DNA of 64,000 bases. Source: Saccharomyces mikatae IFO 1815. Taxonomy: Eukaryota; Ascomycota; Saccharomycetes; Saccharomycetales; Saccharomycetaceae. The translations under genes and the position numbers were made by a program. The DNA is taken from positions 682,001-746,000 of the forward strand of contig NC_079269.1 in assembly GCF_947241705.1 (NCBI RefSeq). The letters are read 5' to 3'. Positions 48,969 to 58,101 of this stretch are shown here, in pieces (position 1 is the first letter of the stretch; every line of letters begins with the position of its first letter). Under the pieces are notes generated by a model. It worked only from the letters and a program-made list of their open reading frames with translations, had not been told where the DNA came from and did no database searches.

Positions 48969-49076
48969 AGCTTCAAATCTAGCAGACTCACTCAGGAATA
49001 ATGATAATACATCTTCAGATACACAGCATGATCTTGTTTTCTTTTTCCCATTATCTCCAATGGATAACAGGTGAAT

Positions 49077-49377
49077 TATTGAAATTTCATTATTGATTTA
49101 AGCAATATCATTGTGTATACGGAATATACTAGAAGTTCTCATCGAGGATATAGGAATCCACCAAAGAGAATCGATAGTTCTACACATTAGTATATTTATT
49201 TGTTCTCTTGTTTTATACGTTGTCATTCATTATCCTATTACTTTACCAATCCTTGCGTTCCAGCTTTCACTAAAATAGATATTTCTCCATCTTTATGTCA
49301 ACTTTTAACACCGTATGTGATCATATACTAGTAATATAACTACTAGCAGATAAATATAATTGATCCTTATTTCAACA
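49077..49377 (-). mobile_element. Old solo delta-type LTR (Ty1/Ty2 family)
   Basis: About 301 bp resembling a delta LTR in reverse orientation. Similarity is clear around 49117-49160 (tatac-ggaatatactagaagttctc region) and near 49310-49340 (accgtatgtgatcatatactagtaat). It ends TTCAACA at 49377. No matching target duplication was seen, and it is more diverged than the sigma LTR, so it is probably older. A solo fossil with no internal Ty genes. Confidence 0.82.
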
Positions 49378-49656
49378 GAAAATCATGCAAAGATATGCTG
49401 TCATGCTATCTCTAATTTTCTGCTGTAAAACATTGAGTTTTATTCTTTCTATTTGTTAGATTCCTATACTTTACGAAGATGATTTACATTAGAAAATAAG
49501 ATGATAGCGCCAAGTGTTTCACAAAGGTCGCTGCTTTGTAGCTTCCAGAAACGGGAAAAAATATCGTCACTGTAAATATAACTCCATGTAGAAAAGAAAT
49601 ATTAATTATTTTTTCTTAATCATCTATTTTTTTAGATACAAAAATCTTTGCTTAAA

Positions 49657-51417
49657 TTACACACCGTCTCTCAGGTTAACAGATTCCAAGTACCATTGCT
49701 TGGTCCAAAGTCTTACCCTCTTACCATAGTAGTACATTGGTAAGGCAAATGCAGTAATTCCAAAATTAATAACGGCCAAAGCAATGTATGTATTCTCAGT
49801 ACCAGATGCAGCGAGCCAATCGGAACAGGTAAAGGTGAAAATGCAAGATATAGTATTGTTGATAATTGCAGTACAGACCATACCTTCCAAAACCATATCG
49901 GGATAGCAATCCATTAAGTATGCCATGGCAATATCACCAGAACAACCCCAGGCAAAGCCAACAAAACCCAATCCAACATATATCGCTTGCCAAGGCCATT
50001 GTCTAGCGGTGCCAATACCGAACATTAACAAACCAGCGGGCCCAATAATGGCAGTTGCAATTGAGAAGTATAATCTGAATTCAGCCTCTAAAATACCTCT
50101 GTTATGACGAGCCATCCAAAGAACAAAATAATCACTAACAATACCAGCACAAATACAGCCAATTACTGCTCCAATAACTGTCGGAACATTCATAATTGCA
50201 ACTTTAAAATCACTATAGTTCCATGGAGGATCATAGTAGGCACTCTCTTGAGTGGTCAAATAAAACGTGAGGAAAACGTCTTGAATACCCCAAAACATCC
50301 CAGACAGCCACACAGGTGGGAATAAAAACATCCGAAGGTTAATCTTTAGATACTTAAAGTACTGTTTAAAACCGTAACCTTTCAAATTAGTGGCTTTGGT
50401 GAATATAGCAATTCTTTTTGGATATGATTTCAAAGGCTCTTTGGAACCATCGATTAATTCACGGGTCTCTGGTATGGTAGCCTCCTCTTCATTGTTTACT
50501 TCAAATTCAGCTGTTTCAGCCACTTCTCTACTCTTCTCACCTATGGCTCCGGGAGTTGATAGTTTAGCATCAAGATGACGTTTCCTCCGCGAGATGACGG
50601 TATTGTCAGAATTCTGTAAAGTGGTACCATCTTCGTATCCCGATTGACAGCCTGTTAAAGGAGTCATATATTGGCCTCTATCAAAGTAGGTTTCTTCACA
50701 CCCGAATATAATGGCGATCAAAAGTCCCCCTGATATGATTACGGCAACCCAACCGACCCAACGGAAATTGGTAAAGGCAGATATGTACCCGGCGACCAAT
50801 GGGCCCAAGAACGTACCAATACTAGTGCACATAATGTACACCGTCAATACGGAGCCTAATTGATGCTGGAAAAAAATGTCACTTAAAGACAGCTGCACCT
50901 GAGCTTCAGCACAGGACTCACTAATACCTACAAACAATTGAGACCATATAGTATCGCTGGTTCTTTTCGCCACGGCAAACCAAAGAGCACCAAATAAACC
51001 TAATGTGGTGCAAACTATGTACGTTATCTTTCTTCCATACAAGTTGGCGAACGGAGCTAAGAACAAAGTGGACCAACCAATACCTAGAAAAAGAACACCG
51101 GCGCCTGTGTTCATAGAATCATAGGATATCCCATAAATCTCATTCAACGAGTCTTGAGCAGCACCAGCATCGTTACTCGTAGCGGCAGTGAATGCAGTTA
51201 TAAAGGCCATTAGACCAAAATGAGCCAATTTCCTGCAACTGGACCAGTTCAATGGATCATTGGGCGAGTATGATGGTTGAGGAATTAAGATAACTCCAGA
51301 GGTGTTTTTTTTCAACTTTGATTCGTATATAATACCATTTTCCAAATTTTGGGAAGAATAAATGTTGAATGTACCAGGAATATAATCAGGATGGTCCCTG
51401 TTGGTATATTTGTCCAT
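49657..51417 (-). CDS. HOL1: Hol1, high-affinity polyamine transporter (MFS)
   Basis: A 586-residue major facilitator of the DHA1 drug:H+ antiporter group, equal in length to S. cerevisiae Hol1. Two six-helix halves are separated by a ~100-residue charged cytosolic loop (about 255-345). The early segment GRKITYIVCTTLG near residue 127 matches the MFS loop 2-3 motif. Known role: imports polyamines, and mutants import cations and histidinol. The mRNA leader contains a short uORF (51642-51622) that confers polyamine control in S. cerevisiae. Confidence 0.96.
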   Translation of the reverse strand: MDKYTNRDHPDYIPGTFNIYSSQNLENGIIYESKLKKNTSGVILIPQPSYSPNDPLNWSSCRKLAHFGLMAFITAFTAATSNDAGAAQDSLNEIYGISYDSMNTGAGVLFLGIGWSTLFLAPFANLYGRKITYIVCTTLGLFGALWFAVAKRTSDTIWSQLFVGISESCAEAQVQLSLSDIFFQHQLGSVLTVYIMCTSIGTFLGPLVAGYISAFTNFRWVGWVAVIISGGLLIAIIFGCEETYFDRGQYMTPLTGCQSGYEDGTTLQNSDNTVISRRKRHLDAKLSTPGAIGEKSREVAETAEFEVNNEEEATIPETRELIDGSKEPLKSYPKRIAIFTKATNLKGYGFKQYFKYLKINLRMFLFPPVWLSGMFWGIQDVFLTFYLTTQESAYYDPPWNYSDFKVAIMNVPTVIGAVIGCICAGIVSDYFVLWMARHNRGILEAEFRLYFSIATAIIGPAGLLMFGIGTARQWPWQAIYVGLGFVGFAWGCSGDIAMAYLMDCYPDMVLEGMVCTAIINNTISCIFTFTCSDWLAASGTENTYIALAVINFGITAFALPMYYYGKRVRLWTKQWYLESVNLRDGV

Positions 51418-52881
51418 TTATATAAGCTTTTGAGTCTGTATTCTGAACTTTCTTCTTTAGTAGTTCTTTCTTTTGTATTTTTAAAAAGGAAAAAAGGTGG
51501 AACTAGTGCGAAGCTGCTTTCCTATATACTGTAAACTGTAATATGATGCTTTAATTGTTTCGGATTTAGTTTTTTAGTTGCTATTTCCTTTTTGTTTCAA
51601 TAAATAAGATAATAAGAGATGTCAACTTGGTAATAATAGCATGAAATAGTATCGTAATATTAAGGCTGCTAGTGCTTTTGACAACAAAATGGGCTAGTGT
51701 TATTTTTGCAGAGGAATCCAGTAACTATTACCTCAGAAGCAGATACACAATTCTTAATTTCTTTGTATTTGACTGTGTATTTCTCTTTATATTTTAAACT
51801 AAAGGGAGAATAAATAAGTAAATGAATAAATAAGTTTACTGAAAGGTTGCGATCAGTGTGAACCACTATAGTTAGTTGACAGTGAGATTTTTTATGTAGT
51901 TTCTTTTCAAAAAGACTTTCCTAAGAAAGAAAATTTTCATCAACTACAACTTTTTTGCTATTCTTCTTCTGATTTCGCTAGGCGAAAGCTCCTTAAAAAT
52001 ATCCGCAGAATTTTATAAGACACAACCGGCCCTGAATATGAAGGTCGGACTATGTTTATTAATCTTATGAGAGCTATAATATGAAAATTGCTGTTAATGG
52101 TACTCTATGAAATATTAGTGATGTAATTCCAAGAACAAGTTAGAGATATTCCCAAGGGGGAAGAACCATTTTGGACGTATTTTCTCAGATAAATAATATC
52201 TTGGCAAAATAAGAGTAAAGAGGAAGAGTACTTCTTTGATGAAAAGGAGAGAAAAGAAGATGAATAGTCACCTACTATTTCTTGATTTTTAGGTCGCAAT
52301 TCCATCAGACAGCAACTTGGCTAATAATCTTCTAGGATAGTTATTTTTGCTCCGTTTTCATGTGTGAGTACGTCATTTTTCTCCACGAAGAAGAATATTC
52401 ACAGAATAATTGTGCATCTGTGAATATAACTTATCAAATCTTGTTGTTTTCCCATGGTCGGGACTATTTAAACACCCGTGATTCTATCTACACCCATCTT
52501 AATGTTTCTCTCGACCGGCATTTCAATGACTTCTCAAGGACATTGCTTAAGTATTCAATTGTGTTGTTTACTGTTACAGTTTAAACATTTCAAATACGCT
52601 TGAAAACGGCTTAATGTATTCCAACTCTATCTAAAACCTGTAATGAAATCATTCAGATTGCGCTTGTATTGGTGGAGGAGAAGTTAGACTCCGTTGGTAT
52701 GGTGCTAATACCCAATATCTTTGATTATCATGTATTTTTAGAACACAAAGACGTATCTAATAAGCAGTATACAATTACGTTGTGAAACTATGGTACAGGA
52801 GATCGAAGCTCCGGCATTAATGCTAGAGTAATTAACATTAATTAAAGATTAAATAAGAACTGTTTCCACATTAAAATCATC
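51418..52881. other. BIO5-HOL1 intergenic region
   Basis: A 1464-bp gap between two minus-strand genes. It holds the HOL1 promoter and leader (with the uORF) and the BIO5 3' end. Plus-strand frame 52360-52584 (74 codons) and minus-strand frames at 51669-51866 and 52105-52305 have no recognised similarity and are not called. Confidence 0.5.
51622..51642 (-). CDS. Regulatory uORF MLLLPS in the HOL1 leader
   Basis: ATG CTA TTA TTA CCA AGT TGA on the minus strand, 205 nt before the HOL1 start, encodes MLLLPS. In S. cerevisiae a uORF with this same peptide mediates polyamine-dependent repression of HOL1 translation: polyamines stall the terminating ribosome, which involves eIF5A. The identical peptide here strongly implies the same autoregulation. 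The match was found by translating the leader. Confidence 0.88.
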   Translation of the reverse strand: MLLLPS

Positions 52882-54477
52882 TTAGATGCATGCAGGAAAA
52901 ACAACAATGCTGATGATACAGAAAACTACCGCATACACGACCGAAGTATAATTCATGTTTCCTGCAGTAACTGGAAGTGTGTACGGGAAAGACAAAAATA
53001 CCAGACAGAATAAGGTCCATAGTATGCATATAATATGGGGAACCATAGACATACGACGACGGTTAGGCCTACTAATACCATTAACGTCATTCTCAATTCT
53101 ATAGATGAATTTTTCCTTATTGACAACAAAGACGAATATAAAAGAAGGAACTGCGTAGGACATCAGCAGCAAGGTGATGCATGCTGTGATGATGGCGTTG
53201 AAAGCGGTGCTAGATCCCATGAAGATACAACCAATTATCGTTACGCAAATCTGCGACAGAAAGTGGGCATATAATGGAGATTTAAACTTGGGTGTCAAAA
53301 TTGATAACCTCTTCAAGGACTTGTTTCCCAGTGAACCTTCGTTATAAAATGGTGCGTAACTTTTCCCAAACGATTGAAGGATTCGACTTTGCCAAGTTCC
53401 ACTTGCGATACCCGAAATGAATCCTGTTGTAATACACATACATTGTAGGAAGACACTGAGATTTCTATTACCTGTAGCCTGATAGAATATTTCTACAATA
53501 GGTAGAATAGATTCAACAACCGCCGTTTTGTCAGTAATGCAGAAAAATAAACCGACACAATATATAAAACTAGTCACAAAACCGACAATGATGGTTGTGA
53601 TAATAACTTTGGGGACCAAGAAACGCGACCTGCTGTAACCAACTTCATCTATCATGTGTGTAGCAGAATCGATGCCAACAAATGCCCAAAGGGGATTGAC
53701 CAGACCCACAACGAATGCCATTCCTGAAGAATTCCAACCTGTCTGATTATCAAAACTGCCAAATATATTAGAAGCCTTGGGCCATTTTTCTACAGTGTTG
53801 TTAGATCTTGAAACAATACAAATGATGAAAGTCATGGCGAATGACAATAGAGATGTATAAAGTCCAAACTGCGAAATGTAGGGCAATGGAGATGAGTATA
53901 TGTTAAAAAATGTTAAAATGGCATTAATACATTGATAACCAACAAAAACATGCCAGTGCTTCAACTCATAATCCGGATGCAACAACTTATGAATCCCAAT
54001 GCAGCTCATAGATAAAGATGAGCAGATACTAGCCGTGGTGAAAATAGCTCCAAAATAATTCAGCAACCCTACGACCATGGACGAGACCTTTTGAAATTTG
54101 GAACAGACTTCCACGTTAGCGGTTTGACAATAATTTTCGAGGAAAACTTCTCCATCATCGTCAGAAGTATCCTCGTACTCGGGGGTTTTCAAAGCCACTG
54201 ATTCTTGTTCCAACATTTTAAGAACCCAAAATGAACCACCGCTGCTATTTGGGAGTATAGCAGCAAAGTCTCCTAAAGATATACCGCACATAAGACTGAA
54301 GAATGCAGCAATAATCAATCCATAGATGATGAGCAATGGTCCTCCACTGGCAATACCAACGGCCATCGATGCAGAAATACCGACCCATGAACAACTCAAT
54401 GAAAACGCGATACCTAGTAGCGACCACCAATTAAAATGCTTGTCAAACTTGACCTCTGACCTTTCTGAACTAGACAT
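52882..54477 (-). CDS. BIO5: Bio5, 7-keto-8-aminopelargonate (KAPA) transporter
   Basis: A 531-residue APC-superfamily permease, read here from the ATG at 54477 (MSSSERSEVKFD). The frame is open to another ATG at 54546, giving 554 residues, but the 23 extra residues differ from the S. cerevisiae extension as I recall it, while the sequence from MSSSERSE onward matches closely. A TATA motif at about 54579-54586 also favours the inner start. About 12 membrane segments are seen, with an acidic loop near residues 100-130. Known role: plasma-membrane uptake of the biotin precursor KAPA. It is the third gene of the BIO3-BIO4-BIO5 cluster. Confidence 0.93.
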   Translation of the reverse strand: MSSSERSEVKFDKHFNWWSLLGIAFSLSCSWVGISASMAVGIASGGPLLIIYGLIIAAFFSLMCGISLGDFAAILPNSSGGSFWVLKMLEQESVALKTPEYEDTSDDDGEVFLENYCQTANVEVCSKFQKVSSMVVGLLNYFGAIFTTASICSSLSMSCIGIHKLLHPDYELKHWHVFVGYQCINAILTFFNIYSSPLPYISQFGLYTSLLSFAMTFIICIVSRSNNTVEKWPKASNIFGSFDNQTGWNSSGMAFVVGLVNPLWAFVGIDSATHMIDEVGYSRSRFLVPKVIITTIIVGFVTSFIYCVGLFFCITDKTAVVESILPIVEIFYQATGNRNLSVFLQCMCITTGFISGIASGTWQSRILQSFGKSYAPFYNEGSLGNKSLKRLSILTPKFKSPLYAHFLSQICVTIIGCIFMGSSTAFNAIITACITLLLMSYAVPSFIFVFVVNKEKFIYRIENDVNGISRPNRRRMSMVPHIICILWTLFCLVFLSFPYTLPVTAGNMNYTSVVYAVVFCIISIVVFPACI

Positions 54478-54578
54478 CTTAACTCCCGTTATGTGATGAT
54501 CTGGTATAAGTGACAAATGAAGTTTCTCTCGTATGTACATAGGCATATTACTCTAATTTCAGGCCAAATAGTGCCTCT

Positions 54579-54586
54579 TATATATT
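54579..54586 (-). promoter_or_regulatory. TATA box of BIO5
   Basis: AATATATAA-type sequence on the minus strand, about 100 bp before the inner BIO5 ATG (54477) but only about 35 bp before the outer one (54546). Yeast start sites lie 40 bp or more beyond TATA, which favours the inner ATG. Confidence 0.5.
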
Positions 54587-54616
54587 TGGTGGAGGCATTG
54601 CGGTTTTTTACTTAAA

Positions 54617-55333
54617 TTAATCTAAGTATGTGTTGTCTTGTTGGGTCATTAATGACTCCACTGATGGCAGCACATGCAACGCCATATCTATATCATTCGC
54701 CGTAGTACATTGCACTACCTGTGCCATAATGTTGACACCGAACTTCTCCAGCGCCTGCACATTGCCTTCGTTTGGTTCTCCATTGAGAATGACCCCAAAA
54801 AGGTGGCCTCTCAAACCGTTGTCGCAAAGATGATTCCATGTCAGCAAGGTATGATTTAAAGTCCCCAGCCCACTGCGTGCCACAACAACCACGTACACTG
54901 GATGACTACTAGTCTCAATCAAATGTTTGATCAGGTCAGTAGTGATTTCCAATTTACGAGTAATGGGAACGCAGACTCCACCAGCTCCCTCTACCACCAG
55001 TGGGTCCTCTGCGCCCCATTCTTCAGGAGCTACAAAATCCAACAACTTGATGTCAACTTCAGGCTCATATTCCATGGCCTGGAGCGGAGATAGAGGCTTC
55101 TGCAACTCATAAGTGGGAGTGAATATACGTGGTTGCCAAGTTGATGCGGCTGCTTCGAATTTTTTCAATGTCTCGGAGTCACCTTGATCTGACTCAATGC
55201 CAGTTTGCACAGGTTTCCAGTATGAAGCTTTCCATTTGTGTACCAGCAATGTTGATACAAAGGTTTTCCCGACATCGGTATCTGTGCCGGTGACAAATAC
55301 GATTGGTTGCTGTTGTTGAGACTCGCTGTTCAT
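54617..55333 (-). CDS. BIO4: Dethiobiotin synthetase
   Basis: A 238-residue BioD-type ATPase. The P-loop GTDTDVGKT is at residues 16-24, and the segment [10 protein letters not shown] near residue 37 and [11 protein letters not shown] near 116 are the other conserved substrate and Mg-ATP loops. Known role: closes the ureido ring of 7,8-diaminopelargonate with CO2 and ATP to give dethiobiotin. It is divergent from BIO3, upstream of BIO5, and resembles bacterial BioD more than typical eukaryotic enzymes; published work proposes bacterial origin for yeast BIO3/BIO4. A Q-run at residues 6-9 is yeast-like decoration. Confidence 0.96.
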   Translation of the reverse strand: MNSESQQQQPIVFVTGTDTDVGKTFVSTLLVHKWKASYWKPVQTGIESDQGDSETLKKFEAAASTWQPRIFTPTYELQKPLSPLQAMEYEPEVDIKLLDFVAPEEWGAEDPLVVEGAGGVCVPITRKLEITTDLIKHLIETSSHPVYVVVVARSGLGTLNHTLLTWNHLCDNGLRGHLFGVILNGEPNEGNVQALEKFGVNIMAQVVQCTTANDIDMALHVLPSVESLMTQQDNTYLD

Positions 55334-55398
55334 GACTGTTGTGTTGATGCTTTCTTGAGTGTTTTTCTCAGTCCTGTCTCTGGTAAAAAGTATATCTC

Positions 55399-55406
55399 TT
55401 TATATA
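55399..55406 (-). promoter_or_regulatory. TATA box of BIO4
   Basis: TATATAAA on the minus strand, 66-73 bp before the BIO4 ATG. Confidence 0.55.
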
Positions 55407-55463
55407 CTTTAGTAAACGAACTACCAGCGGGATTTTATTTTGGTTGGCTCAATAATTACGAAT

Positions 55464-55471
55464 TATAAATA
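55464..55471 (+). promoter_or_regulatory. TATA box of BIO3
   Basis: TATAAATA on the plus strand, 86-93 bp before the BIO3 ATG, in the shared divergent promoter with BIO4. Confidence 0.55.
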
Positions 55472-55556
55472 GCCGTTGTTCGTACATTCTGTTTTCTTTT
55501 GGTCAGAAGGATGTCGGCAGTGTAACTCCCTTTCGATATCGCAAGAATAACAATCA

Positions 55557-56999
55557 ATGTCTCAAGAAATTTCATATACACCAGCTGTCACGGAGCTGCT
55601 AGATTTCGACAAAAAACATATTTGGCATCCTTACACGTCATTAAAATCTCCATTGAATGTCTATCCGGTGAAAAGTGCTCATGGATGCAAGCTCGTATTA
55701 GACACCGATTCACCAGTGGACGTCGAGGTGATCGATGCTATGTCGTCCTGGTGGTGTGTTATTCATGGATATAATAATTCAGAACTAAATGAAGCTCTTA
55801 CCAACCAAATGCTCAAGTTTTCTCACGTGCTTCTTGGTGGGTTCACCCACAAGGGAGCGGTGAATCTTGTGCAAAAACTTCTAAAAGTGATAGACGAGCC
55901 TACTTTGCAGTATTGCTTTCTCGCAGATTCTGGCTCAGTAGCGGTCGAAGTGGCTTTGAAGATGGCTCTGCAAGCAAACATGTCAGAGGAAGCTACAAAA
56001 AACAGAACAAAGTTTCTGACAATCAAGAACGGGTACCATGGTGACACCTTTGGTGCCATGAGCGTGTGTGACCCCGAAAATTCTATGCACTACATCTACA
56101 AAGATCGTCTCAGTGAAAATATCTTTGCCCAGGCTCCTTCAATTATTGATGGACTTCCAACAAGTCAGAACGGTTTTGAGGATCATTGGAATGAAGAAGA
56201 AGCCAACGACATTAAGAAGCAATTTGAACTACATAGCGACGAGATTTGTGCTGTTATTTTGGAGCCTATCTTACAGGGTGCAGGAGGGTTAAGACCATAC
56301 CACCCGCAATTTTTGATTGAAGTTCAGAAGCTGTGCAACCAGTACGATGTTTTATTTATCATGGATGAAATTGCCACTGGATTTGGCAGAACAGGTGAGA
56401 TCTTCGCATTCAAGCACTGCCAAAAATACCAGGACAAACTTGGCATCAGTTCTGCTAAACAGGTGAATGTTGTTCCTGATATAATGTGCGTGGGAAAGGG
56501 CTTGACTAGTGGGTACATGACCATGAGTGCTGTAGTAGTCAACGACAAAGTCGCTTCCAGAATCTCTTCTCCAAACAGCCCTACTGGTGGCTGCTTTATG
56601 CACGGTCCAACGTTCATGGGCAATGCCTTAGCATGTAGCGTCGCAGAAAAGTCTATGGATATATTGTTACGTGGCGAATGGAGAAACCAAGTGTCTAGAA
56701 TTGAAAGTCAAATCTACAGAGAATTGTACAAGTACATAAAAACCCCTGAAAACGGGCTCATTGGAACTATTGTTAAACGTGTATCTGTTATTGGCGCTGT
56801 CGGTATCGTGGAACTCTACCAGAAGACTGATCCTGAGTGGTTTCAAAAGAAGTTTATTTCTAAAGGTGTACACATCCGGCCTTTTAACTGTCTGTGTTAC
56901 ATCATGCCACCTTATGTGATCACCACAGAGGAAATGTCACAGGTTAATCAAGTCTTGATAGAAGTCCTGCATGAGTGGAAAGCCCACATAAGCCAATGA
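55557..56999 (+). CDS. BIO3: 7,8-diaminopelargonate (DAPA) aminotransferase
   Basis: A 480-residue class III, PLP-dependent aminotransferase (BioA). The PLP lysine is Lys314 in CVGKGLTSGY; IMDEIATGFGRTG near residue 268 supplies the PLP-contacting Asp. The N-terminal HIWHPYTS motif at about 21-28 is diagnostic of BioA. Known role: converts KAPA to DAPA, between BIO5 import and BIO4. It shares a 223-bp divergent promoter with BIO4. Equal in length to the S. cerevisiae protein. I saw no copy of BIO1 or BIO6 in this window, so the cluster here covers only the late steps. Confidence 0.97.
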   Translation: MSQEISYTPAVTELLDFDKKHIWHPYTSLKSPLNVYPVKSAHGCKLVLDTDSPVDVEVIDAMSSWWCVIHGYNNSELNEALTNQMLKFSHVLLGGFTHKGAVNLVQKLLKVIDEPTLQYCFLADSGSVAVEVALKMALQANMSEEATKNRTKFLTIKNGYHGDTFGAMSVCDPENSMHYIYKDRLSENIFAQAPSIIDGLPTSQNGFEDHWNEEEANDIKKQFELHSDEICAVILEPILQGAGGLRPYHPQFLIEVQKLCNQYDVLFIMDEIATGFGRTGEIFAFKHCQKYQDKLGISSAKQVNVVPDIMCVGKGLTSGYMTMSAVVVNDKVASRISSPNSPTGGCFMHGPTFMGNALACSVAEKSMDILLRGEWRNQVSRIESQIYRELYKYIKTPENGLIGTIVKRVSVIGAVGIVELYQKTDPEWFQKKFISKGVHIRPFNCLCYIMPPYVITTEEMSQVNQVLIEVLHEWKAHISQ

Positions 57000-58101
57000 A
57001 TCCGTACCACATATAGCTCTTAGTCAACAAATTTTCATCTTTTACGTAGGATAAATCCTTATAGGCTCAGGTTTGTGTTTGTTTATACGAAATATTGAGT
57101 ATTTTTTTTATGCAATCCAAATGAGGAGCATTCTTATATTCATATGATATCTAATTCTATAGAAGCCCATCGTAAAGGAGACGGCTAGTGAAAAAAATGA
57201 AATTATGGCAAAAATACGAATCGAGGAATTAGCATTAAATGGCTTATGCTTTCTTAATCGCTTGCTTTGTTGCCACAATGTTCACCTATTCCGTTACCTC
57301 CTTGACGATCTACATACCTCGGCGGCTGTATCGTGCTACAACTTTAGCTTCTGTTCATCTCTAAAGGTATACACAAGGTGAAATGCTATGAAAAACGAAC
57401 TCATTTTATAATCACCTGTCATTAACAAGTACGTCTTCCAGAACTGACTGGGAAAAATGTTCTTGGAAGATCCATAGATACTTGGAAAGTTTTGACACCG
57501 CTGAATGTACCATCAAGCACTTATTTACGTGGTTTAGCAATCTTTATATGGGTTAAACCTAGAGCAGCCTTTGATGATTTGTTGTTGGTTGCTCCCCCCC
57601 AAATAAACAGACTAACTATGTACTCTCCTTAAGCATGTCTCTAGTAATTATTCATGAGAGCTCGGATACTGAAGTGATTTTTACACTTTAGATAACGTGG
57701 GACACCCTACAATCTGCACCAGACTCAGGCCTCTTATCGTGACCAGGCTTCAGCTATTCATGAGGAGAAATCGGTTAAGCATTGTGCTATGCTATCATGA
57801 CCGGAACATTTCAAAGATATTGACATTATCAAAATTAATTCCAAAGTGCAATCTTTGCCATTTGATAATATCACCTTTTAACTAATTGTGCGATCTCCAT
57901 TCCCGAAATTCAGAATATCGCGCCACTTTGAATAAAGCAGCAGCCCTATATTATCCTGATCTTTGACTACCAGTAAAATGACCATAAGACACATGCAGCA
58001 CTGAGAAAGATGAAATTTTCGAGGCGTGAAATTTTTACCCTTGGAGTAAAGGAAGAATTGACTTTTTTTTAACACACCTAAGAAACAAGGTTGCTGCAAG
58101 A
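57000..58101. other. BIO3-MNT4 intergenic region
   Basis: About 1.1 kb with no recognisable gene, tRNA or LTR. A C-run (near 57593-57599) and short frames at 57697-57885 and 57878-58126 (minus) are not supported as genes. Confidence 0.5.

Noticed and set aside
55334-55556. A Vhr1 biotin-response element (AATCA-N8-TGAYT) in the BIO3/BIO4 promoter
   Set aside because: I looked for the consensus in this spacer and before BIO5 and did not find it by eye.
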